Shown piece after piece: positions 45,801 through 54,738 of a stretch of 64,000 nt of DNA. The stretch covers positions 3,162,001 to 3,226,000 of the forward strand of contig NZ_CP059735.1 in the NCBI RefSeq assembly GCF_000948975.2, written 5' to 3'. Below the pieces are notes generated by a model that saw only the letters and a list, made by a program, of their open reading frames with translations, did not search any database and was not told where the DNA came from. The translations under genes and the position numbers were made by a program. How positions within the stretch are numbered: position 1 is the stretch's first letter; each line of letters starts with the position of its first letter. Source of the stretch: Thalassomonas actiniarum. GTDB taxonomy: Bacteria > Pseudomonadota > Gammaproteobacteria > Enterobacterales > Alteromonadaceae.

Positions 45801-48800
45801 CTGACCGGCAGCAATAAAAACGATTGTCTTGACCGGGCCGCCAATGAATGGCGCGGCGCGCAAACCACGGTGCAGCGCTGGTATGCGGATCCCCAGCTGA
45901 ACGATTTGGGAGAAGACCGCACTATGCGTACCGTTTTTACCCATGATCACTTCAGTCCTTCCACCCACCAGCAGGCGGGTTTGTATATGGGGCTGTTGAT
46001 TGAACCGGAAGGTTCTGTATGGAAACATTCGGAAACCGGCGTACCGCTTAATACCCGGCTGGACGGCGGTCCCACCAGCTGGCAGGCCATTATCGAAACC
46101 AAAGAGCCATCGGACAGTTACCGGGAATTTATGCTTGAGTTCCAGGACTTTCAGCTGGCGTATACCAAAGACGGCTTAAGGCCTGAACCTTGTATTACCG
46201 GGGAAGACGGCAGCTTGCCGGCAAGCTGTTATCCTAAAATCAACAGTACGCTTTCCTACGGCTCCAGCGACAGCTTTAACCAGGCGCTGGACAGCATCTG
46301 CCTGGTAACTACCACCAATACCTTGTGCCAAAACAAGGATGCCAGCGGCAATGATGCCGATTATGTTGCTGCGATCCAGAGCTTTACCCGCGGATATTCC
46401 GGCTACCTGGCGCCGGACTTTGCCATTAACCCGCCGCAAAAACAGGCGGGTGAAGTACAAACTCCGACCCTGATCAGCACCACGCCGCCTTTTGCCTTAG
46501 GCACTTATTCGGTGAATTACCGTAATGAACCTTTGCCGTTTAGAGTCTGGGATCCGACCCCGATAGACAGCAACGGCAAACAGGCACAAACTTCGGGACC
46601 TAAAGGGAATCTGGCTTATGTCTATAACTCCATTCAACGTGCCGATCCCGAGCTCAGCGGCCAGACACCGCTTGGAGCAAGCACCACAGCGCTCAGCGCC
46701 GGGGTGTATCCGGACGATCCCTATACGCCGCTGATGAGAATGTACCAGGGGGATAAGGTACAAGTACGCACCCTGGTGGGGGCACATATCAATATGCATA
46801 ATTTCAGTATGCAGGGCTTTCGCTGGCTGTTTGAACCTGCCAATAAAAACTCCGGCTACCGCAGTAACCAGCCCATGGGCATATCCGAGCATTTTGAAAT
46901 GATCTTTGATGTACCCGTCTCCAGCGTGAATTCAGGGCAAAGCCTGGCAGATGCCGGGGATCCCACCCAGATAGCCGGATGTAATTACCGGGCAAGGGAG
47001 CGGGTGCAGTTTGCCGATTACCTTTATAATCCGAGCTCGGAAGAAAATGGCCTGCTTAACGGCAATTGGGGGCTGATGCGCGCCTACCAGCAAGGGCGGC
47101 AGGATCTCTGCCTTGAGCCTTTGCCGGGTAAGCAGGTGAAAACCGTGAACAGACAAACACCACCGGCTTGTCCTGTTGATGTCAACAAACGTACTTATAA
47201 TGTGGTGACAGTAACCGCAGCCCAGCTCCCCGACGGCAAACTGATTTACAGCGACAGGGAGCGGTTGAGCGATCCCAATGCTTTGCTGTACTTTGGCTGC
47301 GATGTCAGCGTCGAAGGCAGCGAATGCACCCATGATAAACTGCTGGCAAACCTGCCAAGCCAGAGCGCCGCCCGGCATATTGAACCCTTTGTGCTCAGGG
47401 CCGCCGCCGGGGAATGTATCACGGTTAACCTGGCCAATAAATTTAAAACTTCAGGGGATGCTTTTCCCGTTGCCGAAACCATTAATGCCCCCAACGGGCA
47501 AAATGCCTTGTTACAGTTCCGTTATACCTCAGATCAGGCGACCGGGGATAATTGCAAAAAGCTTTATTATGATAAATGGCAATGTGATATGAAGTTGCAG
47601 GCATCGAAACAGGTGGCTTTAGCGCCGCAATTGGTTTCCTATGATATCAACAAGGATAACGGCGTTAACCTGGGCTTTAACGAGAACCAGAGTGTACCTT
47701 TAGGCGATATGCGCACTTATACCTGGTATGCGGGGATAACCAGGGATAACAGTGACGGCAGCCGCAGCTTTATCCCGGCGGAATTTGGCAGCGCCAACCT
47801 GCTCACCGCTGATCCCATCAAGCAGACACGCTACGGCATGCTCGCGGGTATGGTGATAGAGCCTGCCGGTTCCTGCTGGAGCTCGCAAGATGGTAGTAAA
47901 ACCACTTGTCCACCCTCTATGGGGTTGGGGGTCGCTCAGGTTGCATCCGCCAGTGATTCTTTAACCGGTATTAATGCTACCGTGCATTTGCCGCCGGGCA
48001 GTGAGCAGGGCGGGAAAAACTTCTTTAGGGAATATGTGATCATGCTGCAGGAGCAGCTGGCGTTTTCCAGGTTCACCAATACCATCAACTACGGTGTTGA
48101 GCGCATGGCCGGTAAAGATTCGGGTCAAAATGCCGGGGAAACCGTGATTGACGGCGTGGTGCAGGGACGGGGCCGCTACCGGGATACCGTGGCCAGCGGC
48201 ACTAATGTCGGTCAGGTAGATAAATACCAGCTGGATATGGCCTGTGCCTTTGCCAATGATCTTGGTAAGCCTTACCCCAATGATCCCGACGGCACCCCTT
48301 TAGGTGAGCCGGAAACTTCGATATTCCATGCTAATCCCGGGGATCCGGTGCGTTTTCGGGTGATGGAGCCCCACGGCGCCGATCAGCATGTTTTCGAATT
48401 GTTTGGCCATGTCTGGCAGGAAGAACCTTACGGCATGGACTCAACCGTGATCACCAATAATCCGGACTCGCAGTGGCAGGGCTCCCGCATGGGGGTCAGC
48501 GCCGCCGATCGCTTTGATATCGTGCTGCCAAGTGCCGGCGGTACTTTTGCCAGCCCGGGAGACTATTTGTATCGCTCATACCCGGGAGGAGATCAAAATT
48601 ATGGCATGTGGGGTATCTTCAGGGTCGGTGAACCGGGCAAGGATTATATGGCCGCTAACATCCGGCCGTTAGTGTGCATACCGCAAAGAAATGCCAATGA
48701 TCCTGATGATCTTCAATATATCTATGCGGACAAACTGTTTGATAACTACCGGTTACCCAGTGGCTGCACCTTAGTTACCCCGGCGACTGTGCCGCAAACC

Positions 48801-48815
48801 GTGACTTGTAGCTAG
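42894..48815 (+). CDS. Giant multicopper oxidase lipoprotein (MnxG/MofA-like)
   Basis: A 1973-aa envelope protein. A lipoprotein signal ends in lipobox VLVGSC (Cys near residue 39). Several cupredoxin domains follow. Copper motifs include a His-rich block at 511-523 (HHLHHLHAHQWLH), a classical HCHFYPH...M site (His566, His568, His572, Met577), THDHFSPSTHQQAG near 1020, HINMHNFSMQGF near 1300 and DQHVFELFGH near 1825. A full T1/T2/T3 centre is therefore present, with duplicated relics. Size and architecture are like large Mn(II)-oxidising oxidases of Pseudomonas (MnxG) and Leptothrix (MofA); real Mn oxidation is unproven. AGGAGA precedes the ATG. It follows the flavoenzyme operon by 124 bp and precedes the propeller gene. 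Confidence 0.9.
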   Translation: MGSGDGFFGLIKALLMRPMRVIKQAVMLGLLSVLVGSCAQGPYLPQATYPSAADNRCQIGGKVERIVKVNMVALNQPFWYNRLGASQLNGMIFALSSDLIYTGSDRDKGNALLADLQAGKTGNYWDLIDNVSLRHDKRPRPIVLRANVHDCLDIHFTNLLAPAPQELTSFAGVHIEGTEVFSTRLNNPQAIKNDGAYIGKNANNLASPGFSKDYSLFIPAEGTFVLYSAGDNFSNFFQGQLTFGLFGSLNVQPKGAEYYRSQVSEQAMLAATKKDAAGNPVKTGSGQPQIDYQARYAGSDKPVLNMLSPFDGQVNTYALVYSDPTAIITGPDAGRFQPGTRPFGDGPQYPQPLEPYREFNIMYHEPVRAEQAFAAFAGGASNTNGNTFAAGGDFFAINYGMAGIGPEIYSNRINVGPMYDCATCAYEEFFLSSWTVGDPAMVVDIPANFCSENHPISQPTDVRDPNPPNCQPRLGKKATRAFYPDDPANVYHSYMNDHVKMRIHHGAGTLHHLHHLHAHQWLHSPNSDNSHYLDSQLIGPGSSFTLDMVYNSSGNRNQTVGDSIFHCHFYPHFAEGMWGLWRVHDVFEQGTVLGNNGRPAAGSRALPDGEIAAGTPIPGIVPLPTIAMAPVPGEVHIENGQIVLPQISVATNSDGRYVGKLQDGTVYQNPGYPFFIPGIAGERAPHPPLDFAQTASDGELNGGLPRHVVYKPGTFFADPKDPGTIAFDNYDPEIIEYHNKFDFSKFTHVLQGTRLPEDGTNIEKVAMGAHATRSHHSSTPQGLADQFVLNGLLQQKGAPYADPCATNSSSQFLATPTPTPPDKLRQYRGVDMQMDVVLNKKGWHYSQQRFGVLWQDLLPTLNKQRPPEPLFFRANSGDCVNYWFANVVPEYYELDDFQVRTPTDILGQHIHLVKFDVTSSDGGANGWNYEDGTFSPQTVVERIAAFNKGKLDNHSGTLAAKAPTWLCNELTGSNKNDCLDRAANEWRGAQTTVQRWYADPQLNDLGEDRTMRTVFTHDHFSPSTHQQAGLYMGLLIEPEGSVWKHSETGVPLNTRLDGGPTSWQAIIETKEPSDSYREFMLEFQDFQLAYTKDGLRPEPCITGEDGSLPASCYPKINSTLSYGSSDSFNQALDSICLVTTTNTLCQNKDASGNDADYVAAIQSFTRGYSGYLAPDFAINPPQKQAGEVQTPTLISTTPPFALGTYSVNYRNEPLPFRVWDPTPIDSNGKQAQTSGPKGNLAYVYNSIQRADPELSGQTPLGASTTALSAGVYPDDPYTPLMRMYQGDKVQVRTLVGAHINMHNFSMQGFRWLFEPANKNSGYRSNQPMGISEHFEMIFDVPVSSVNSGQSLADAGDPTQIAGCNYRARERVQFADYLYNPSSEENGLLNGNWGLMRAYQQGRQDLCLEPLPGKQVKTVNRQTPPACPVDVNKRTYNVVTVTAAQLPDGKLIYSDRERLSDPNALLYFGCDVSVEGSECTHDKLLANLPSQSAARHIEPFVLRAAAGECITVNLANKFKTSGDAFPVAETINAPNGQNALLQFRYTSDQATGDNCKKLYYDKWQCDMKLQASKQVALAPQLVSYDINKDNGVNLGFNENQSVPLGDMRTYTWYAGITRDNSDGSRSFIPAEFGSANLLTADPIKQTRYGMLAGMVIEPAGSCWSSQDGSKTTCPPSMGLGVAQVASASDSLTGINATVHLPPGSEQGGKNFFREYVIMLQEQLAFSRFTNTINYGVERMAGKDSGQNAGETVIDGVVQGRGRYRDTVASGTNVGQVDKYQLDMACAFANDLGKPYPNDPDGTPLGEPETSIFHANPGDPVRFRVMEPHGADQHVFELFGHVWQEEPYGMDSTVITNNPDSQWQGSRMGVSAADRFDIVLPSAGGTFASPGDYLYRSYPGGDQNYGMWGIFRVGEPGKDYMAANIRPLVCIPQRNANDPDDLQYIYADKLFDNYRLPSGCTLVTPATVPQTVTCS

Positions 48816-48917
48816 CGTAAGTGAGCCTGGTTATTTTTGAGAAACTGTCCGGGCTTTTAGCCGGTATTAGTGCCGGAAAAAGAGTGGTTAACGGCAAAAA
48901 GTGGAGAGAAAAGACCT

Positions 48918-50879
48918 ATGGATAAGCTGTTAATGCTGAGTTTAGTTAAGCCCTTAAATAAACTGCTGAAAAAAGCGCTGGTGACTATGTTTGCCATGTT
49001 TTTTGCCCTGGTGCTGGCGGATGTTGCTAATGCTTCAGCGATTGTCCAAAACGGTATCAAGGTGGATTTTAGCTTATCTGCGCTGCAACAACAGACGAGT
49101 CAGGGCAAAGAAAAAATACCCGAAGTGGTCTTTGCCGACACCGATGCCGTGTTCAATTTCACCATTACAGACGGCAGCGGCGCGCCGGTTTCCGGTGTCT
49201 ATCCGGCGGGCTGGATGCAGCGCCGCGCCGAAAGCATTCCCAACACGCCCGCCAGCTGTAAAAATATGGTGAAAAGCTTTATCGGCGGTTCTCTTCTGGC
49301 CCAGCCCACGGTAAACCTCAATACTTATTATGTGCTGGTACTGAACCAGGATGCCAGCATCTCGGTGGTCGATCCCCTGTTTCATTTTGGCGGCAGCAAC
49401 CTGCTGACTATGGTGGCGTTATCCAGCCCGGGGTTTGACTGGCAGCTGGCCGGGTTGCGGCAAAGGTTATTTGTTTCACTACCGAAAAGCCGGCGTCTGG
49501 CGGTGATCGACAGCCAAAGCTTTCAGGTCACAACCGAAATGAAAATACCGGGTATACCCAAAGCAATGGCCTTGCAGCAGGATCAGCACTATCTTTGGCT
49601 TGCTTATGAGGGCAGGCAGGAAATGCAAGCCGGGCAAGCGACGGGTCAGGGAGTGCTGGTGATCGATACCCGCACCCTGGAGCTGGTCGCCGATTTTCCC
49701 CTGGGAGTTGGTCCGCACCATTTTGCCTTTTCCGGTGATGATCAATATGCCTTTATTGCCGCAGAGGGGGCAGATCAGCTCACGGTCATTGATGTTGGCG
49801 GCCTGAGGCTGGTGAAAACCTTGCCTAGTGGTGATAATCCGGTCAGTCTGGCGTATTCCCGGGCAGCAGATGCCGTTTATATCAGTCATCGCGGTGATGG
49901 CACGGTGATCAGTGTTAATGCCAGCAGTTTGGCGGTAAATCAAGTGATCTCCCTGGAGCCGGGTATTAGCGATCTTGCTTTTGCGCCGAATGGCCGTCAT
50001 GGTGTTGTTGTGAACCCGGTCAATGATCATGTTTATATCCTGGACAGTTTAAACGACAAAATCACCAAACAAGGTAAGGTAGAGCAGGGGCCGGATCAGG
50101 TCAACTTCAGCGATACCCTGGCCTATATTCGCCACCGCGGCAGCGAAACGGTCCTAATGATACCTATGGATGCCATTGTGGATGAAGAGGTTTCCCTGCA
50201 GGTGGTAGACTTTCCCGGCGGAGAGCAAGGTTTCGGTCTGGCTACCACACCTGCACCGGGTATTATCCAGGCGCCGGGGGAAAACGCTGTGCTTATTGCC
50301 CATCCCAGAGATAAACAGATTTATTATTACAAGGAAGGTATGGCGGCCCCTATGGGCAGTTTTAAAAATTTCAGCCGCAGTGCCCGTGCCGTGATTGCCG
50401 TTGACCGCAGTTTGCAGGAAATTAGCGCCGGCGAGTATCAGACGGTCGGCCGTCTGGCCGAAGCCGGCACCTATGATGTTGCCTTTTTCCTGGAATCCCC
50501 CCGCGTGGTGCATTGTTTTGAAGTCAGGGTGAAACCTGAAGCCGAACAGGAAGAAAACCGTTTGCTGCAGGTGGCGGCAAGCTTAGTGCAAAAGCAGCAG
50601 GCCCAGCCATTAAAGGCGCAGCAAAGCACGGCACTGACCTTTAAACTGGTGGATGCAAGCAGCAAAGCGCCGATTGAAGGTTTGAAAGAGCTGAGCAGTT
50701 TAACTGTCCTGGTGCCCGGGGTATGGAAAAGCCGCAGTAAGGTCACCGAGCTGGGGCAAGGTTTGTACCGCATAAACTGGCAGGCGCCGCAAAGCGGTGC
50801 TTATTATATTCAGCTGCTTGCCGACTGGCAGGCGATGAAAATGCAGGCACCCAGGCAAATGATGCTTGAGGTGATGTGA
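48918..50879 (+). CDS. Exported YncE-like beta-propeller protein
   Basis: A 653-aa protein with an N-terminal hydrophobic segment (LVTMFAMFFALVLADVANASA) that is a signal peptide. Residues ~100-480 form a beta-propeller of YVTN/YncE or cytochrome-d1-like type, with repeated VIDxxxxxV...P strands (LAVIDSQSFQVTTEMKIPG, VLVIDTRTLELVADFPLG, LTVIDVGGLRLVKTLPSG). C-terminal ~150 residues form Ig-like beta domains (STALTFKLVDASSKAPIEG). The start at 48918 has GAGAG upstream. It follows the giant oxidase after 102 bp and overlaps the next glycosyltransferase gene (TGA within GTGA), so it is probably a partner of the oxidase in the envelope. Confidence 0.87.
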   Translation: MDKLLMLSLVKPLNKLLKKALVTMFAMFFALVLADVANASAIVQNGIKVDFSLSALQQQTSQGKEKIPEVVFADTDAVFNFTITDGSGAPVSGVYPAGWMQRRAESIPNTPASCKNMVKSFIGGSLLAQPTVNLNTYYVLVLNQDASISVVDPLFHFGGSNLLTMVALSSPGFDWQLAGLRQRLFVSLPKSRRLAVIDSQSFQVTTEMKIPGIPKAMALQQDQHYLWLAYEGRQEMQAGQATGQGVLVIDTRTLELVADFPLGVGPHHFAFSGDDQYAFIAAEGADQLTVIDVGGLRLVKTLPSGDNPVSLAYSRAADAVYISHRGDGTVISVNASSLAVNQVISLEPGISDLAFAPNGRHGVVVNPVNDHVYILDSLNDKITKQGKVEQGPDQVNFSDTLAYIRHRGSETVLMIPMDAIVDEEVSLQVVDFPGGEQGFGLATTPAPGIIQAPGENAVLIAHPRDKQIYYYKEGMAAPMGSFKNFSRSARAVIAVDRSLQEISAGEYQTVGRLAEAGTYDVAFFLESPRVVHCFEVRVKPEAEQEENRLLQVAASLVQKQQAQPLKAQQSTALTFKLVDASSKAPIEGLKELSSLTVLVPGVWKSRSKVTELGQGLYRINWQAPQSGAYYIQLLADWQAMKMQAPRQMMLEVM

Positions 50880-51781
50880 GTGTTATGAAGGACAACTGTA
50901 TTTGCAAGGCGGAGCACATTGATTACATCATCAGTTACCGGGAGTCATCTGCCGACAGGAGAAAGGCGTTATTTTATGTGGTCTCCCGTCTTCATCAAAC
51001 CTTCGACAGGCTCAATATCATTATTGTCGAGCAAGACAGCTCGCCTAAGTTAACAGCTGATGACCTGCCTTATTGCCAGCTGATTTTTGTCTTTAATGCC
51101 GGTTTGTTTAACCGCGGCTGGTCAAACAATATTGGCGTCAATGCCAGCATGCGGCCTTTTCTTGCTTTTGCCGACTGCGATATTTTTTTGACAAAGCAAA
51201 GTTATCACAGCTGTTTTGAGGCGCTGCAGGTATTTGATGCCGTGGATCCGAAGAAGTCTTATATCACCAACGTCGATTTAGCTACGTCCGCTACCGAACA
51301 GGTAAAGGGTAAAAAAAGCGCTCAAGGGGACATGAGTCAGCTTTCGACAACTTACACCATTAAAAACAGGCGTTATGGCAATACTTTTGCCGGAGGCATT
51401 TTCTTTATCCGCAGGCAAAGCTTGCTGGCATTGGGTTTTTGGGATGAAAACTTTGAAGGCTGGGGCGGTGAAGACAATGCCATGGAGCATGTTATTCGTT
51501 TGTTTTTACGCCAATGCCGGCTGCAGCTGGAAGTCTTTCATATCGACCACAGCCGTACCCGGTTTGATACCCGCGCGCAACCGGGCTATCAAAGTAACAG
51601 CCAAAGGTGCCGCGCCATCTGCGCTATTCATGGTCAGGCATTGCTGGAATATCTTAAGGAGAAAAAACAGTGTATTCCCGGGGCGATAGATAAATATCAG
51701 GCAAACAAGCTTGAGCAAAATGTTCAGGCCAAAAGTAAGCATAGAGAAGAAGATGCGTATATTTGTTCAAGCCAGGCATAA
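50876..51781 (+). CDS. Glycosyltransferase with galactosyltransferase-type C-terminal motif
   Basis: A ~301-aa GT-A enzyme. A nucleotide-binding N-terminus (DYIISYRESSADRR, LNIIIVEQD) is followed by a DxD-type metal site (FADCDIF near residue 103) and the GWGGEDNAMEH block (near 200) characteristic of beta-1,4-galactosyltransferase-like/GT7 C-terminal domains, which contact the acceptor sugar. It starts with GTG overlapping the propeller stop; an ATG at 50885 is also possible. The following GT4 gene overlaps its end by 29 bp. It likely transfers Gal or GalNAc to a saccharide made by this block. Confidence 0.85.
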   Translation: MSVMKDNCICKAEHIDYIISYRESSADRRKALFYVVSRLHQTFDRLNIIIVEQDSSPKLTADDLPYCQLIFVFNAGLFNRGWSNNIGVNASMRPFLAFADCDIFLTKQSYHSCFEALQVFDAVDPKKSYITNVDLATSATEQVKGKKSAQGDMSQLSTTYTIKNRRYGNTFAGGIFFIRRQSLLALGFWDENFEGWGGEDNAMEHVIRLFLRQCRLQLEVFHIDHSRTRFDTRAQPGYQSNSQRCRAICAIHGQALLEYLKEKKQCIPGAIDKYQANKLEQNVQAKSKHREEDAYICSSQA

Positions 51782-52757
51782 GTATCCGGCAGCCGTTGGC
51801 GGACCCGGGGGAGGCAGGGTTTTTGACGCTTTGGTAAAAGGTCTGGCACAGCTTGGCCACCAGGTGGTTTATTATCTAGAAAATAGTCCGCAAGAAAACC
51901 TGGAACAGGAAAAAGCGTGGCAACAAGCAACCCCGCCAGCCAATCAATTACCTGCTAATGTCACTTTCGTGGACGAACCTGTTTTTGACGCCGATATTTA
52001 TCATATCAGAAGTGATTCCGGCTTAGGAGCAGAGCTTGAACGCCGGGGATTACCCTGGGTGGCCACCTGTCATACCGATTTGGCTGTGCATGGATTAGCG
52101 CGAAGCCGCTGTCGGGAAAACTGGATTTATGTCTCTCCTTCGCTGGCACGTACCTATGGCAGCAAACGTTTTATTTATAACGGCATAGATCCCAGTGAAT
52201 TTATTTTTCGTGAACAAAAAAGTGATTATCTGCTGTTTGTCTCTGCCTTGCCGCTGGCGCGTCGCAAAGGGCTGGATATCGCCATCGATTGTGCCCGTGA
52301 AGCGAGGGTAAAACTTGTGGTGGCGGGTTCCAGCAGCGATAAAAACCTGATCCGGGAAATAACCAGGATCTGTCATGTGCCGGGGGTTGAATATGTCGGT
52401 GAAATCTTTGGCGAACATAAAGCCGAGTTATTTGCCGGTGCCAGGGCGTTATTGTTTCCCACGCAAATTAATGAGGCCTTTGGCCTGGTACTGGCAGAAG
52501 CCATGATCTCCGGCACCCCGGTGATCACCAGTGACAAGGGGGCCTGCATGGATATTGTTAACAGCAAAGTCGGCTTTGTCTGTCATCATTTCAGCCAATA
52601 CCTGGAGGCTGTCAAAGCCGTCGATAGCCTGTCGGCGCACACTTGCCGGCAATATGCCCTGGATTTGTATCATTATCGGCATATGGCCCGGGCATATGTG
52701 CAGCAATACCGGTTGGAAATCAACAAGAGTCGTTCAGTGCAGATGTGTTTTAGCTAA
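51753..52757 (+). CDS. GT4-family glycosyltransferase
   Basis: A 334-aa GT-B enzyme. The N-terminal glycine-rich loop (AAVGGPGGGRVFDALVKGL) binds the acceptor or phosphate, and the C-terminal half has the donor-binding block (FLFPTQINEAFGLVLAEAMISGTPVI near 235-260), where the EAFGLVLAEA motif carries the conserved Glu. The start at 51753 has AGAGAAGAAG upstream and fits the family's usual beginning; earlier in-frame starts exist. It overlaps the upstream gene and ends 167 bp before the next, where an A/T-rich stretch could hold an internal promoter. Donor and acceptor unknown. Confidence 0.9.
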   Translation: MRIFVQARHKYPAAVGGPGGGRVFDALVKGLAQLGHQVVYYLENSPQENLEQEKAWQQATPPANQLPANVTFVDEPVFDADIYHIRSDSGLGAELERRGLPWVATCHTDLAVHGLARSRCRENWIYVSPSLARTYGSKRFIYNGIDPSEFIFREQKSDYLLFVSALPLARRKGLDIAIDCAREARVKLVVAGSSSDKNLIREITRICHVPGVEYVGEIFGEHKAELFAGARALLFPTQINEAFGLVLAEAMISGTPVITSDKGACMDIVNSKVGFVCHHFSQYLEAVKAVDSLSAHTCRQYALDLYHYRHMARAYVQQYRLEINKSRSVQMCFS

Positions 52758-52924
52758 CTTGCTTTAGGTCTAAAATAAAACTGAAGCGTAAAAACGAATA
52801 AGGAGTTGAATAACAAAAATAAAAAACGGTAAAAGCTGTGGTTATAACTAAAGTTAAAGACGTAATTAACCTTGTAGTGATGATGTAAGGGGATTGGAGC
52901 AGAAAAAAATAAGAGGCGTATATA

Positions 52925-53890
52925 ATGGAAACGATAAATTTTATTGATCGCTCAAGTGAAGCTAGTGTCCAGCAAGGGTTAACCTTTTTATGTGAGCAAC
53001 TTGAAACCCTGGGTATCCGGGCCAGGTGGTATCCAAGAGTAGAAGAGGCGGATGCCGGGGCAATATTATTGCTGCATGACCCGGTAGATGAAGACAAAAT
53101 TCCCCCCGGCTGTCAGGTGCTGGGGCAACGTTGCCTTAACCGGCGACAGCGTCTGGTACTGGCTGAGCGCTGCGGCTTACCTGTGGTCAGCTGGACTTCG
53201 GTGGCCGATATCAATGACATCCCCAAGCTGTTTGACCGTTGGGGGACGGATGCTTTTCTATTCAAAGCCGATTGGTCCTATTCCCGGGGCGGCATAAAGT
53301 GCCTGACCCGACGAGATTGGCAGCCTTTTAATCCCCGGCGTTTTAATCCGGATGCCGATGTTTTTATGCGCATCCTCAACGGCAGTCCGGATACCCACAA
53401 GGTGGATCTTTTTTATGATCAGGCTTTTGCCTGCCGCCATATGCATACCCGCTCTGTTTTTGACCGCAAATTCTACAAGGGCTTTTATCAAAGAAGCGAG
53501 CTGGGTTTTATTCCTCCCCTTGAACCTGCCCTGGCAAAATTAGGTAAGGCCCTGACCCAATATGGCCAGGGATTTAGCGGCGTTGACTTTATGTATGATG
53601 CCCAGGGGCAGCCCTGGGTGATTGAGCTCAATACTTCTTCCCTTGGCCGTGAAGGCACCTGGAGCCGCTGGGGAGATGTCTATTTAAAAGGTTACCTGGC
53701 AGGGCTGACAAGCTGGATTAAAGCCGGCTGCCCGGCGAAATTTTGTCATGGCATCCCGGAAGATGCAGCGCAATTAAGCGAAACGAGCGGCGGTATTTTC
53801 CCGCTGTCGCAGCCAGACGGTGCCATGACTGCCGATCTGGGGACAACCCGGGTGACTAAAACCGAAAAATTACTCGACGGGATCCGCTGA
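52925..53890 (+). CDS. ATP-grasp (RimK-like) ligase
   Basis: A 321-aa enzyme of the ATP-grasp superfamily, which joins a carboxylate (via acyl phosphate) to an amine or similar. The ATP-binding strands are visible: FLFKADWSYSRGGIK (near 110) and the metal/ATP block VDFMYDAQGQPWVIELNTSS (near 225-245) with Glu and Asn that bind Mg-ATP. It has no N-terminal extra domain. It overlaps the next gene as TGATG. A second, distinct ATP-grasp gene lies 0.8 kb downstream, so two amide or ester bonds may be formed. Which amino acid or peptide is used cannot be told. Confidence 0.85.
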   Translation: METINFIDRSSEASVQQGLTFLCEQLETLGIRARWYPRVEEADAGAILLLHDPVDEDKIPPGCQVLGQRCLNRRQRLVLAERCGLPVVSWTSVADINDIPKLFDRWGTDAFLFKADWSYSRGGIKCLTRRDWQPFNPRRFNPDADVFMRILNGSPDTHKVDLFYDQAFACRHMHTRSVFDRKFYKGFYQRSELGFIPPLEPALAKLGKALTQYGQGFSGVDFMYDAQGQPWVIELNTSSLGREGTWSRWGDVYLKGYLAGLTSWIKAGCPAKFCHGIPEDAAQLSETSGGIFPLSQPDGAMTADLGTTRVTKTEKLLDGIR

Positions 53891-54738
53891 TGACAGGGGA
53901 AGGCGGTCACAAGCTAAACAGTGATGGTATTAGTGCCCTTGTGGCCCTGACCACCTGTGCCCGTCCCGCCCTGGTTGCGAAAAACTTACCCGGTCTGCAG
54001 ACTTTGTTGCAGGGCTTACCCGGGTTTGACCTGGTGCTGGTGATTGACGGTTTATCGCTTGTGCCTAACAGGGAAACTTTGGCGCTGGCACAGCAGATAG
54101 GAGTTAATTGCATTATCGCCGATTTTCCGGAAGGGGTTGGCGTGGCGAAAAACCGGGTGATGAGCTTATTCGGGCATTATGATTTTTATTTTTTCATTGA
54201 AGATGATGTTGAAGTGCTTAAGCCTGAGCTCTTTACCGCGCATCTTAACGCCTATGAAAAAACCGGCATCCATCACTTTTCCCTGCATGAGCCATCCAGG
54301 CTGCTCGAAGAAGGGCAACCAAGCTTCTTGCCCCGGGACAAAGCGGCAGATGGCGCACAAAAAATCCGCCATGCCCGTTTCGGCAGCGCCCAGGTGAATT
54401 TTTTTACTCAGCAGGCACTCGCTACGGTAGGCGGCTGGCACCGCCAGTTTGCTCTGCTTAGAAGGGGCGGGCATACCGAGCACAGTTACCGCATTTTTAA
54501 TGCCGGACTGACCCCGGCGCCTTTTAATTATATCGATGAGCTGAGCAGCAGCTGTTGCTGGCATAACCCGCCTTCGATAGTCTCGTGCGCGGGTCATGCG
54601 GTGGCCGCCAACCGCTTATTTGATATTGAGAATAACCTCATCCGTCAGCAACTGGGGCCCCAAGCCTGGTATGCCAAATATCCAGGACGTTTATGCCTGT
54701 TTGGGCAAGGAGAGCAAGATGCATATCGTTATTTATAA
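53890..54738 (+). CDS. Glycosyltransferase family 2-like enzyme
   Basis: A 282-aa GT-A-fold enzyme. The beta strand VALTTCARP begins the nucleotide-binding domain. LVLVIDG and the run GVGVAKNRVMSL follow, and the metal-binding DxD is in FFIEDDVEVL (near 95). A later RGGHTEHSYRIFNAG could hold the catalytic base. The start overlaps the ATP-grasp stop and its 3' end overlaps the second ATP-grasp start by 20 bp, so it is firmly in the operon. It probably transfers a sugar to the ligase product or works on the same saccharide as its neighbours. Confidence 0.82.
   Translation: MTGEGGHKLNSDGISALVALTTCARPALVAKNLPGLQTLLQGLPGFDLVLVIDGLSLVPNRETLALAQQIGVNCIIADFPEGVGVAKNRVMSLFGHYDFYFFIEDDVEVLKPELFTAHLNAYEKTGIHHFSLHEPSRLLEEGQPSFLPRDKAADGAQKIRHARFGSAQVNFFTQQALATVGGWHRQFALLRRGGHTEHSYRIFNAGLTPAPFNYIDELSSSCCWHNPPSIVSCAGHAVAANRLFDIENNLIRQQLGPQAWYAKYPGRLCLFGQGEQDAYRYL

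Noticed and set aside
52758-52924. Possible short precursor peptide (about 16 aa, VVITKVKDVINLVVMM) before the first ATP-grasp gene
   Set aside because: I looked for a RiPP precursor for the ATP-grasp ligases. This peptide is too short, has a GTG start and lacks a Shine-Dalgarno or acceptor residues.
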